Assembly (NCBI RefSeq): GCF_030272615.1
Contig: NC_081415.1
Span: forward strand, 367,640,667 to 367,704,666
Source of the DNA: Cryptomeria japonica
Lineage: Eukaryota; Streptophyta; Pinopsida; Cupressales; Cupressaceae
Direction: 5' to 3'
DNA length: 64,000 nt
Positions within the stretch are counted from its first letter, which is position 1. Each line of letters starts with the position of its first letter. The position numbers and the translations under genes were made by a program. Of the stretch, positions 11,374 through 22,838 are shown one piece after another. The notes under the pieces are model-generated. The model worked only from the letters and a program-made list of their open reading frames with translations, made no database searches and was not told the origin of the DNA.

Positions 11374-12564
11374 TGTTACTACTTATCAAGTTGCCATTAG
11401 TTTTATGTTCAAAGTTAATCTATATACTCTAGTCAGTTATCTCTATCGAGATATTCAGTCGGTATGCACAGTCTAGTCGATTATAGAAGAAAGTAGTCTC
11501 AGAGTGTAGTATACACTAAGCTATCTACCAAGTATCATCTCATGTCTATCGAGCAACAAAGATGACACACTGAGTTGATATACACTGATTGAAACGTGTT
11601 ACCAGATTCATTGAACCTGGACATACATATGGAAATGTGTTACAAGATCAAGGAACATCTAACCGTTATCACATTGGAAATTGCACTTAAAGATTGTGTA
11701 TGATTTTGAGGTCATCTAACCAATGAAATATTTTGCATGGTTATTCATTCGATAAAACATGTTTGTAAGATCGAAGCAATGAATGGATCACCAACATAAG
11801 AGATCTATTTATACAACATGGATTAAGATCATACATATACATGTAGCATGATAGAAAGGAAGATATAGAAATATATGAAGCAAGACATGTGAAAGCACTA
11901 AGTTTTATGACTATTACAGAGACACAGAGGTCACCAAGAAGGATTTCAGAGAACAATCAAAGAATAGAGTAAACAAAAGGGTTTACCAAGTTACTATATG
12001 GGTTACCGAGGTATGCTATAAGCAAGGTAATCTTATTCAGAGCACATAGAATCTGCTATAACATTTCAGATGTAAAGTTGTAGATATTTGTAATGATCTT
12101 ATTGTAATATTTTGAAGTTGTAAGAGAAACCTTTAACATGGTAAAAGACTCTAATCAAGTCTATAAATTGTAAAGCCTCTTACCAGGTGCAACATTTAGA
12201 TTAAGTGTTGTAAAATCCTTTAGCAAGGTAGATCTAACAGATCTTGATACTCCTAACAGGGTAAGCTATCAGAAATAGCTAAACATGTAGCTCTAACCGA
12301 GCAACCTTTATTATTGCAGTAGTGAAGTTGTGGGTGCCATCCCCACCACAACTTTTCTCTCTAACCAAGAGTTTCTGTGTAACCAAAATATATGTGTTAT
12401 GGAGTGAATCATGTATTATTGTTATCTATTTGTTTTAGCTTTATATTATGTTACTACACTATTCGGTTTATATATAACAGCAAAGTTATTGTTGAGGAAA
12501 AGTTTTGGAGTACTGATTCACCCCTCCCCTCTCAGTACATTAGCTTTCCATATTGGGCCTAACA
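11374..12564 (+). repeat. 3' LTR of the pol-less element
   Basis: Direct repeat of 4462-5652, also 1191 bp, with TGTTAC...CTAACA ends. It is followed at once by the ATGCT target duplication (12565-12569). The scattered substitutions against the 5' LTR show that the insertion is not very recent; I did not count them exactly. Confidence 0.93.
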
Positions 12565-12569
12565 ATGCT

Positions 12570-12840
12570 AGAATTGGGTTTTGCAATTTTGAGGCATGGA
12601 AGGGACTTAAATCATGAATTTGATTAGCTTGGAAACCTATTGTGGATGGCCCTTGGGAGGTTAAATCATTGTATATACCATTTGATGGAGATGGCATAGA
12701 TTTCTCTTATGAAACTTTAGGGGATGAGGAAATGGTGGGAGATATGGAGGATAATTAAGGATAAATTTCTTTGAAATGAGCAATCGCTAGAAATGGGTAG
12801 ATGATCATGTTTGGGAATAGTCTCTTGTGTATGACCTAGT
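12570..12840 (-). pseudogene. Proline-rich coding-like remnant, proximal part
   Basis: The minus strand reads MPSPSNGIYNDLTSQGPS, TIGFQANQIHDLSPFHASKL and NPILAYAPVPESPMQIPSP with few stops, continuing across the 4462-12564 insertion into the frame at 4461-3600. Upstream of it the frame reads KRLFPNMIIYPF. The family is not recognised. It resembles a retroelement polyprotein linker by composition only. Confidence 0.4.
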
Positions 12841-15022
12841 TTTTGAAGCAAAATTTTGAAAGTTTTGGGTTGGGATTTTCATGTTTGGGTGATCTTATTT
12901 GTGATTTTACTTCGATGTTTGTGTGTTGCAAGGTATTTTTTTGATTGACCTTTGTTGTAAGACAAGTGACACATTAACTATGTTTAGTTGATGTCCAAAG
13001 GGTGGCATGTTTCCAACTACACTTGTGTTTGTTTGGAACACACTTTATGGTGCATTTGAGGACATAAGATAATGTTCATTGACATGCAATGTGACTGGAG
13101 GAAAATTTAGTTGTGTAATTGTATGTGACCTTGGTAGGGGTTGACTTTTTTGCACAATTACTTGTGGTAATTGGGTTGTGTGCTTGCTTTAGGAACACCT
13201 AGTTGCATTGGAAAAAAATTGGTTAAAAATTTGGTGGTGATCGTAGTTGAATTATACCAAACATTGGTTGCACGATATTACCCTTTGGTTGTGTTAGGTT
13301 AAGATCTAGTTGAGTTGGGTTATAAAAATTTTGATTCGAGATTTGATTAAATAGAGTTTGATATAGGATTTGATCAAATGAAGTTTGATTTGGGATCTTT
13401 TATTTTGGCTTCTGGGTGAAAGTCATTTCTTTCCATGTTGATTTGAGTGAAGATGGATTTTGTTCTGAGTTTCTTAAATCTGTTCATAAGATTTATTTTT
13501 GTTTTGGTGTCATATTTTGATTTTATTTTATATGTGCTAAACCAAAAGGTAAATTTACTAATGTATTTGACATATGCACCAATTTGCCCCATGGATGCGC
13601 TAAATTAAGTAACATATGCACTATTTCATGTGAAAAAAGTGTCATTTGGTGTTGTAAAAGCACTAATTTGGGTGACAAATGTGCCAAAATAATTATCAAA
13701 TGCTCTAGTCTGGTTATTTTGTCCTTTTGATTTGTTTTTTATTTTTGTTTTTCAATTTGATTCAAACCAGAGACTCATTTTCAGACTTGTGTTTCCTTGT
13801 GATGGTTTTCCTGAGTTGATTATTTGAATTTTATGGAAATTATAATGTGCTTCTTGACATTGTAATATTTTATTAGTTTATGGTTATGATTCAGTTTTAC
13901 CATGATGGTTTAGTTTTCTTATATGGGAATAAATTGATTATATACTATAGATGGTTATGAGATATCTTTATGATTTGTGGTTCACATTTGATCCCTAGAA
14001 TTTAGGAGAATGTTAGGGGGAGTGGCTTCCAAGTGAGTGTTGAGTCCCCTAAGTGGTTGCCAAGAGATCTCATTGTGTGTTTTTATTAATCAAGTGATAA
14101 CCTTAATGAATTTATTTATGGGTTGGGTAGATTTCACATTAAGAAGATAATTATGGTGACCCACTCATGGCTAGAGTGTTATTTTAGGCTTGGGATGAGA
14201 TTGGGAAGGCCTTGTTGGCATGACTATACTCCCTTGTCTTCATGAGAAGTTGAGCTGGTTTTGCATGGGTGTCACTTTGGTGCCAAGGTCTAGAGAAACT
14301 TCCACAATAACCTCTAATGATAGCATGTGATGCCAATTTGCCATGTGTGTCCTAGGTCTCAACCTATTTTACAAGAGTCTATGGTTAGTCTTTATTTTAT
14401 GGTTAAGTCTATACACTTAGTTGATAAAATATTGTTATTGTTTTCATGTTTATACTTTGTGTTTCTTTGGGGGTTAGGTGTCAACCTAGGTTTAGTGTGT
14501 GTGGGGCCTTTTATCACTGTTTGAAGAATAGGGGGTGGTTCCTTTTTGGTTCCACATGGTCAAGTGGTTTGATGCCTTCTTCCATTGGGATTTATCTTCG
14601 CTAGATGTCTGTGAGTGATGGATGCTTCTACTTTTCTTCATTTCTTGTGCTATGGGTTCTTGGAGCAAAAGTATATCATGATTTCCTATTTGGAACAGAT
14701 AATGTATATTTGTTATTATTGTTGTAATCAATTAGTGACATTATGATACCCTAGGGAAGGATGTTTATATATTCAGAATTAATTTATTCTTGTGCACTTA
14801 TGTTTTAAATGATCATGTATAACCTATGCAAGCAATTCTTAATGATTTGTTGTAGTTTAATGTATTATTGTTTCTTTTTTAAGAAAAAATATCTATTTTT
14901 TCCTAGTTATGTTTTCAGATCTCTAGGGTTTTCATGGTAGGCATTACACATCAGGCCAGATGCACGACAATAAAGGCTAGAATAATAAGCCAAGGATGTT
15001 ATCAAAGCATCAAAACATGGAT
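12841..15022. other. Unassigned repeat-derived DNA
   Basis: No conserved coding frame or LTR boundary was found in these 2.2 kb. At about 13560-13720 there is a short degenerate series of the word GCGCTAA/GCACTAA spaced by roughly 25-35 bases, related to the arrays inside the neighbouring Tat element (16262-16560 and 29990-30345). The region may be the 5' part of the old element that also supplied the proline-rich remnant. It ends at the CATAG target site of the Tat insertion. Confidence 0.3.
13560..13720 (+). repeat. Short degenerate GCGCTAA-type repeat
   Basis: Words such as TGCACCAATTTG, TGCGCTAAATTA, AGCACTAATTTG and TGTGCCAAAAT recur. They match the pattern of the two arrays in the Tat element but lie outside it, so the motif predates or is independent of that insertion. 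Confidence 0.45.
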
Positions 15023-15027
15023 CATAG

Positions 15028-15741
15028 TGTGTCGACTTGAATTTCATCCTCAGAATGCTAACTGCAACAAGTTAGTTTCACAAAATACCAATGGATATGC
15101 TATAGGAAATCCAAACTCAACCAATGAATCAACATGAAATACATATAAAATAAAAATACTGATATTACCTTCATGGTTTATGTCTCGTTGTGTCCTAACT
15201 CCACTATTCCTGGTTGTAGATGGTGTGCTCTCAGATAAGCATTGATAGCTTCCAAGATGGCATATGAAGAATGGACTGATAACTGATAGTTTACAAATGC
15301 TATGATATGCAATACTACATGATTATGCTAAATGATTATGCTAAAATGCCAATTGCTATTTGCTTCAAGATTAAAACTCACCGATGCATAAGTTTTACAA
15401 ATGATTTGGCTTGCAAATTCACTTGAAGTATAACTCTCTCTCAACTAGAACTCTTGATTTTATAGACTTTGAGAGGATAAGATGATGTGGCTCAGATCAA
15501 CGGTCATGATCAAATCTACAGATTTGGATGGCTATGAGTAAAGGTGAAGGTTGAGAGAAAGGGGGAAAGAGAAGACAAGTGTCACTCATATCACCCTAAC
15601 TGGGTTGCTGACTGAGGGAATCTAGGGATGGTTGGAGAAAATTTAGGCATGAGAGGACAAGTGGACTCAAGTCCATCCTAAGATGTAGGTATGTTGGAGA
15701 GAATTTATTTAATCGCTCATAGCCATTTTTATGTGTATACA
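15028..15741 (-). repeat. 3' LTR of the Tat element, internally deleted
   Basis: It matches 30400-31576 but lacks about 463 bp. The deletion joins GGAGAGAATTTA to TTTATTTAATCG, and in the intact LTR both edges carry an ATTTA-type word. The TG...CA ends and the CATAG duplication are intact, so the deletion happened after insertion. Confidence 0.92.
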
Positions 15742-15762
15742 TTTTGCCCCTCTTTGAAATGA
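15742..15762 (-). promoter_or_regulatory. Polypurine tract of the Tat element
   Basis: The minus strand reads CAAAGAGGGGCAAAA directly before the 3' LTR. It is the expected plus-strand primer and confirms minus orientation. The following 500 bases (to about 16260) are AT-rich with no gene seen. Confidence 0.65.
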
Positions 15763-16261
15763 TGTCAAAACAATATTGTTTCAAAGATTAAATCAAGTCT
15801 CGATAGTGCACCTGATGGAGATAAAAATTCTGATTGTGTGCCCCCTCAAGAGATTGATCGTGAAATTTTTGAAAAAATTATTTTGAACGATTGATCTCAT
15901 GATAATTGATATAAAATTTCATCAATTAAATTTGTTTGTAAAAAGAAAATTAAATTGCCCCATTCAAAAGCATTAATTACCCTTTCAGATAGTAAATATA
16001 AAATTAACCAAGGTTAATTTTAATTTCATTTCATCCTTGTCAACTTGTGAAGAAAATTGTCTAGGTGAGGTGGCGAAATGGTGATTCCTATGGAGAACCA
16101 TCGATTTGAGCATGTTCGGTGATATCAACAACCTCCCGAGTATGGGGATCCAGTATGTATCTTATCTCGAGCTTTGTTTGCAACTTGTCGTACCATTTTT
16201 CATGTTTGTTTTTTTGCGTGTTTTTGGATTTTTTTATTTTTTTGCGATTTTTTCGGTATTA

Positions 16262-16560
16262 GGTTAGCACATTTGCATTTAGTTTTAGCGCTTATGCATT
16301 TAGGTTTAGTGCTTATGCTCATGATAGCGCTTTTTGCTCATTTTTTTAGTGCATATGTTAAGGATGTTAGTGCATATGCATCGGTTAGCGCTTTTGTTTC
16401 GTTTGTTAGTGCATATGCATTGTGTGTTAGCGCTTTTGCAAGTGTCATGCATATGTGCTTAGGGTTAGCGCTTTTGTTGAAAAGGTGAGCGCATATGATT
16501 TGTTTAGCACTTATGTTCAAGAGTATAGCACTTTTGTTAAAAAGTTTAGCACATATGCTC
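16262..16560 (-). repeat. Degenerate array of TTAGCGCTTTTG / GCATATGC words
   Basis: On the plus strand, TTAGCGCTT(T/A)TG and TTAGTGCATATGC alternate every 20-35 bases. The minus strand therefore reads GCGCTAA, the same word that the plus strand shows at 29990-30345. The two arrays thus lie in opposite orientation near the two ends of the Tat element's internal region. The 104-residue open frame over this array is an artefact of the repeat. Function unknown. Confidence 0.75.
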
Positions 16561-16651
16561 TAAGTGAATGTTTTTGATAGATGTAAAAGCCATAAATCAC
16601 TTTGTTGATTGAATTTGACGTGTTTGATGCACATGTATGATGAATAGGTAC

Positions 16652-16715
16652 TTGATTGATTGATTGATTAATGTCGTTTGATTGATTGATTTGATTTGAT
16701 TGGATAGATTATCTC
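16652..16715. repeat. TTGA-type simple repeat
   Basis: Imperfect TTGATTGATTGATT runs, with further TTGATTTGATAG words to about 16880. Ordinary low-complexity DNA inside the Tat element tail. Confidence 0.7.
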
Positions 16716-16922
16716 TAAGAAATTGAGTTAGTTTCTGATGTAAGAGCATAACAGAGTTTTGATTTAACTGAGTGATTGATAGAAAACCATGATTGATAGG
16801 TTTTTAAATGATTTGATAGCTTAAGTTGCTTTAGTTTGATTTGATAGGTTAGTGATCGCTTTGATTTGATAGATAGATAAGTGATTATTGATCTAATTCT
16901 CTTGGTAAATAGGAGAAACTTG

Positions 16923-18932
16923 ATGTTCTCCAATATCGAGAGAAATTCCTAGCGGTATGACATTTAGTGCCAGAGCTGACATAGGCAGAGGTCGAACATA
17001 TAGATGCCTATGGATTACGTCATTTATTATATATGCCTGAGATTACCCATAATAGGAGATTATTGACGGTGTTAGCCAAGAGATGGCACAATGATAGGAT
17101 TCTACACATCCCAGTGATCAACAAGTTAGTGCAGTATGATGTTCATGATCATGTAGGGATAGAGGCTTGCAGAGCCATTTTTGTTGATGAGAGAATCTCT
17201 AGAGGATAGACCCGATGGGAGGATATGGTTATGTATTATGAGACTCTCCCTCTGATTCTTACTGGTTTGATTGGAGGATTCATTTGTCCTGATAGGCAAT
17301 CATGAGGTTTTGTTGTTGGATGGCATGAGATTCTTTAGAGTATGATGCAGCATGAAACTCGATATGCTTGGGGTGTTTGTATGCTTGCACATTTATATCA
17401 TGATCTTCATTAGGTGGTGTATGATGAGAGTGCTAGTCTATCTACAAGATGCACACTATTGCAAATTTGGTGTTGGGAGCACATTGCTATTACTCAGCCT
17501 ATCCATCATAGAGTGCGTGGAGAGAGGCATCCATATGTATATCTATATGCAGGTATCCTTACTTAGCATAAGCTGGGTAAGATGGAGTATTGGCATTCGG
17601 TGCTTGATTCATTGGATAGTATTACTTGGAGACCATATGTTGATTGTAAGTCATGGATGGATGATGCACGGGCATTACCATTTATTATGCAGAGTAGATA
17701 TCTTATTGGTTGAACTCCTTACATTATTGAGCGATAGTTGATTAGTCGCATTCTTAGACAGTTTGGTATCATTCAACCTATTCCTATTGGTGTCACAATA
17801 TATGCTCGACGGTACAGAGATAGGTAAGATTGGGGACCTTCTTTGTCTTTTGAGATTGCTCGCACAAAGTTTCTTGCTACTCCTAGAGTGGCTTATGATA
17901 TGAGATTTCACATTCTTGATCCTGGTGTTATTGTAGATTATACTAGCTCATCCATTTCCTCGTATTACTGATCCAGCAGCTCCTCCTCCTAACTCGAGAG
18001 ATGAGGATGATGATTCAGATGATCCAAGTGTCAGCAGATGGAGACAGAGATGAGATCTTAGAGCTTCTCAGAAGGCTAGGGGAGGTGGAGATGAGGGTGG
18101 GGATGGTGGTGGGGGTGGGGGTGGTAGGAGACTTGGACCAAGAGGAGGTCGATTAAGAGTCCATGGAGGACCGTTTGGACTAGTTGGTAGGATTGGGAGA
18201 CCGCATCCTATGGGTGGGAGAGATGGTGGATAGATTGGGAGGGATACTGAAAGGGTAGGGATGAGATCACCTAGAGGGTTGCCATTGACAGGAGGAGGTA
18301 GGATGACTGGATTGGATGGGGGTTATGGGAGAGACATTGATTTTGGTCAGATTCAGCTAGACCCTAGGGTTATTGCAGCTCATGGTGTAGAGGATGAGGA
18401 TCCAGAGGATCATGTTCCACTTATTAGATAGTGGGATCTGAGAGCTACTCTGACTGAGATTCCAGTAGGTGGATAGAGAGGTGGTGAGGAGGGGATTGGG
18501 GCACCAGAGCATGATGTGTTAGAGCAGGATACCATTGATAGTCTCAGAGCAGAGATTGATCAGCTTCGAGCACAGGTACAGACTTTCATGGCTAAGAGGG
18601 ATAGAGATGTCAAGGGACAGTAGGATACTTAGGGTCTCCTTGATCATATTCAATAGGTTGGATCAGGCACTCTCTCAGCTGACACTATTAGAGCACTAGT
18701 TCGAGCCAGGAAGGAGACTTCTCGTTGGCGATGATTATACAAGGATGTAGTCACAGAGAGCCAGAGAGTAGGTAGCTATCATACCACCATATTGATGGAT
18801 ACTAGTAGTGGTGGAGTCATGGGACCTCCTCGGAGGAGTGGTGATCATGGGAGATAGGTATCTAGAGGATCTTCTCGCCCACAACCACAAAGACAAACAA
18901 AGTTAGGTGGTAGTGGTACAGGACAGTCGTGA
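16923..18932 (+). pseudogene. Plant mobile domain (PMD, MAIN-like) gene, opposite strand to pol
   Basis: Plus-strand frame from about 16923 reads HIDAYGLRHLLYMPEI, LLTVLAKRWHNDRILHIPV (17058-17114), then AWGVCMLAHLYHDLH (about 17367-17411) and LLQIWCWEHI (about 17455-17484), and TWRPYVDCKSW. These are the core signatures of the PMD (aminotransferase-like, PF10536), the domain of MAIN/MAIL1 proteins, which are nuclear and help silence transposons and maintain genome stability. A frameshift near 17945 leads to an acidic stretch (RDEDDDSDDPS), a Gly/Arg-rich stretch (18070-18150) and a coiled-coil segment near 18530-18590. Stops are frequent (for example near 17208 and 17413). PMD genes are known as cargo of plant retroelements; here it lies in the 3' tail, antisense to gag-pol. 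Pseudogene as written. Confidence 0.8.
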
Positions 18933-20569
18933 CTTGATTTCGAGGCACTTGTATTGTTTATCTGATATCATTGTATACTTGGAATTTTATTGTTTTATAT
19001 GCAGACATGGACTCTATATGATGATCTATATGCATTGATTTTTTTCTTTCTTTTCCTTATGATAATGAACTATATGATGTAATGATAAATGTTTTTGATT
19101 TTTGTTTTTGATGACCATGGATGCAAATGAAAATAATATGAAAATGCAAATTTTTTATAGTGATGATGATTATGAATGCTATGTTTAATCAAACTTATAA
19201 TGATAAATGATTATAATGATGAATGAATCTAAGTGCAAAGATGCAACTAAATGATCTTTAATGAACTTTTAATGATAATGCAAATAATAATGATGATACA
19301 CTACATGGTTAATGAAATGCACTTAATTGAATGCAAACTAATGCAATTTTTTGGAATGCAACTAAATGATTTGAAATGATTCTAAAGATGAATGCACCTA
19401 CGATGATCAAATGCAAATTGTTTTTGTTTGCCCAAGCATACTCAATCTTTATTTATGACCATTGATCTCTTAATGGAATGATATGCTTATAATGCAACTG
19501 ACAATGAATGCTTATAATGTAGATGAATAATGAACTAATCTAAAATGATCTAACTAAAAATTATACTGCCATTCTTCATATGCTTGTCTTGTAACAGTGC
19601 TTGATTTCATCATTGAGCTTTAAAATGTTGTAAGAAAATACAAGCAACTTTACATAAAGATTCAAGATGGCTTGAGTATTTCTTACATGGATTTTGATAT
19701 AGCAAGTTAATACAAGCAACTCAATATAATCAATTAAGTTGACCTGAGTATTGCTTGCAGAAAAGACAAGGATTATCTCCTTTCATGCATGACTTGGAAC
19801 TTCCTCTTTGATCTTTTGCTAATCATATCCTGAGACAAGTACATACTTTAGTAAGAGATAAACCACAAACAATAATCAAAGAAAAATAAGCATGCCCCAT
19901 CATAGCTTCTCTAGTCATGGACATCCTTGAGTCGCATAGAGTACATGATTAGCAATAAAATCCAGATATAAACACTGAATCTTGTATGTCATTCTCATGT
20001 TCTTATGGTCATTAACTAATATAATCATCTTGATGAATGATCTTTGATAATCTTTTATTACTTGCTGGTTGATTCTTCATTTTTTGAGTTTCACGATTCA
20101 GTTGTCATAAGATGCCTTGATCTTTGTTGCTTTGTTGCTCATTATCTGTTTCAAAACCCTAGATGTTTTTGGTTTTTCTAAGTTTCTCGAATGTTTTGGA
20201 TTTTCAAAGATTCAAAAGATGATCTTAGCAAAAAATTTATTATGGATGTATGAATTGATCAAGATCCAAACCATGGTGGGATACTAATGTAAATTGATTG
20301 ATTCTGATAAAATCTAAGACAGTGACTATGACAAGTGTGTCAAAGATTGATAATTGTTGGTAAGCTTCCTATTTCCTGCAAAATGGTTCAGAGCAATAGA
20401 TCCGAAAGATGAAATGAACAAGATAGGATAGATGCACAAAGTGATCTCATAGATGGAGGAACTCACTTTTTAGATAGCGCCTATTTACCAGGTTTTCACC
20501 ATCTAAATTTATTGCATTTTTTCTTTTGTTTTTCTGATTTTTTACTGATTTCTTCAAGACTTTATATGC
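18933..20569. other. Low-complexity 3' tail of the Tat element
   Basis: No gene seen. About 19080-19560 is a degenerate low-complexity run rich in AATGATGAT and AATGCAA words on the plus strand. The remainder, up to the integrase end, is AT-rich without recognisable motifs. Confidence 0.5.
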
Positions 20570-21725
20570 TTTTTATTGATTTTTTTCAGGACTTTATATC
20601 TCAAGCATAGAATTTGTTGAGATGAATAGAATTGATAGGTTTATCAAAACAATCACCTTCAGGGGTAGATAACTTGTATGCTCCTGATCCATATGCTGCT
20701 ACTATGACAAAAGGTCCTAGACAATTTGGTTCAAATTTTCCCTTCTTTTCTCAGTCTTGCTGATTTCTTGGATTCTCCCTTAAAACTATATCTCCAATTT
20801 GAAAAATGCATGGCTTGATTATGTGGTTATAAATTCTTGCCATTCTTTGTTGATATACTTTCAAATGATTTGTTGCATTTTGGTGACGTTCCTGAATCAA
20901 TTCAAGTTCCTAGAGTCGAGAGACTTGTTGTTCTTCTTCTGGTATAAAACCTTTCAAGGATACTCATAGAGAAGGTATCTCTATTTCTATAGGTAATATG
21001 GCTTCTGATCCATAGACCAAACAATATGGATTTTCCCTTGTTGGAGTGTGGATGCTATTTCAGTATGCCCACAGAGAAGGATTTAGCTGAATGTGCCAAT
21101 CTTTCTCATCTTCATTGACTATTTTCTTTAAAATTTTCAAAATTGTTTTGTTTGATGCCTCATCTTGACCATTTCCCCATGGATAATATGGAGTAGAAAA
21201 CCTATGTGGGATATGAAATTGTTCACATAGCGCCTTCACATCTTGATTTTTGAATGGTCTTCCATTATCAGTGATAATGGTCATAGGAACTCCATAGCAA
21301 CAGATTATATAATTCAAAATGAATGATGATATTTGTTTTCCTGTCAATGTTGTTATAGGCACTTCTTCAATACATTTAGTGAAATATTCAGTAGTAGTCA
21401 GAATAAACTTATGGCCATTAGAAGATGAGGGATTTATCTTTCCTACCAAATCAAGGCCCCATTGAGAAAATGGCCATGGTCCTGTCATAGGATATAATTC
21501 TTGTGCTGGTGCATGAATGAGATTCCCATGGATCTGACATTGTTTGCATTTCCTAGCATATGTGAATGAATCTCTCTCCATAGTAGGCCAATAGTAACCC
21601 ATATGAAGAAGTTTCTTAGCTAGTGTTAAGCCACTTGAGTGTGTGCCACAAATACCTGCATGAACTTCGTTAAGAACTTTCTCAGATTCTTCTTGTTCAA
21701 GACATCTCAACAAAGTACCATCTAG
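20570..21725 (-). pseudogene. Tat element integrase
   Basis: It catalyses insertion of the cDNA. From right to left: an HHCC zinc domain (H...H, then CKQCQ, about 21535-21690), the catalytic core with GLDLVG (first Asp, about 21450), ITDNGRPF (second Asp, about 21265) and GNGQDEASNK (catalytic Glu present, about 21155), then a C-terminal part with GPFVI and AYKLSTPEG to about 20580. An in-frame stop lies just after NPSLWAY (21060) and another in the C-terminal part, so it is interrupted although all three catalytic residues are still visible. The 217-residue open stretch at 21060-21713 is the best preserved part. Confidence 0.88.
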
Positions 21726-22835
21726 ATGATGCCTATATAGGATATCTACAATAATAGTATAGCGAGAAGACTGACGGATAAAATTCCTTTTTTGCTTGCG
21801 GGATAGGTCAAGAGGAAGGATATTCTCTTTTAAGTACTAATAAGTTTGACCGTATAAGGATTGACTGGTTCCTGATATATGGCAAATTTAGTAGATATGT
21901 TGGGATTGAATGGTAGGGGTTAAGATATCTTCCATGAGAAATTTTTAATGATGTTGATTCTCCTTATTTTGTAAGAGAGATGCTATTGTAGCCATTACAT
22001 CTACTACTTTATTCTCATTTCTTGGAATTTGGGTGAATGATATTTCTTTAAAGTGTTCTTTAAACTCCTCTACCAATTGTTTGTATGGCATGAGCTTATC
22101 ATCCTTAGTTTGATAATCATCATTTATTTAGTTGATGATAATCTGTGAATCACCATAGACATGTAATTCTTTGACATTCCATTCAATGGCCATTTTGAGC
22201 CCAATAGCCAATGCTTCATATTTTGCAGTATTGTTTGTGCATGGAAACCATAGTCTATATGATTTTGGAATTGTGTGTCCCTGAGGTGTGATGAAAAATA
22301 TTTCTGCACCTGATCCATATTGTGTATAAGAACCATCAAAGTACAATTCCCAAAAGTTTGTACTTACTGTCAAAATGTTTGCATCAGGAAATTCAATGTG
22401 CAAAGGCATGTCATGTTGTAAAGGTGCTTCAGCCAAATGATCAGCAATGACCTGTTCCTTGATAGCTTTTCGGTCAACATACTCTATATTAATTTCACTT
22501 AGTATCATAAGCCATTTGGATAGTCTCCCTGTCAATGTTGACTTGCTCAACAAATACTTTAGTGGATCTATCTCTGCTATTAGTTTCACAAAATGAATCA
22601 ACATATAATGTCGCAGCTTCTGAGTTGCAAATACAACTGCTAGACATGTCTTCTCTATTGAGGAATAATTTAATTCATAGCTAACAAGCATTCTACTAAT
22701 GTAATACACTGCTCTTTCTTTTCCTTCTTCATCATGTTGAGCTAGGAGAGCTCCTAATGATACATTTGTTGCTAAGATATAGAGCAAAAATGGTTTCCCT
22801 TTAGTTGGTGATACTAGTACTGGAGGACTCATATA
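21726..22835 (-). pseudogene. Tat element RNase H region (two RNase H domains)
   Basis: RNase H removes the RNA of the RNA-DNA hybrid. A first, RT-linked RNase H begins near 22830 (LLYILATNVSLGALLAQ, YYISRMLVSYELNYSSIEK). A second, archaeal/cellular-type RNase H follows: LYFDGSYTQYGSGAEI (about 22300-22350), NNTAKYEALAIGLKMA and YGDSQIIIN (about 22125-22160). Having both is characteristic of the Tat lineage. An open frame runs 22128-22832; stops follow it before the integrase. Confidence 0.87.
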
Positions 22836-22838
22836 ATA

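Larger units (their letters stand above)
4462..12564 (+). mobile_element. Pol-less LTR retrotransposon, Sirevirus-like layout, complete
   Basis: A structurally complete element. Two direct LTRs of exactly 1191 bp (4462-5652, 11374-12564) begin TGTTACTACTT and end CTAACA. The 5-bp duplication ATGCT flanks it at 4457-4461 and 12565-12569. A tRNA-iMet primer-binding site follows the 5' LTR, and purine tracts precede the 3' LTR. Inside are a gag-like pseudogene with zinc knuckles (5715-7067) and a second long ORF (7623-10984). No protease, integrase, RT or RNase H motif was seen in any frame, so it is non-autonomous and would need pol in trans. Several purine tracts, a C-rich word near the LTR 3' end and coiled-coil gag resemble Sirevirus-type Copia elements; that assignment is inference. 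Confidence 0.9.

Noticed and set aside
14934-15137. Open frame with similarity to one at 30276-30509
   Set aside because: Both are readings through the same LTR sequence (TGTGTCGACTTGAATTTC...), so the similarity is that of the LTR, not of a gene.
17352-17741. 129-residue open frame on the plus strand
   Set aside because: It is out of frame with the PMD coding frame that has the conserved motifs; it is a shadow.
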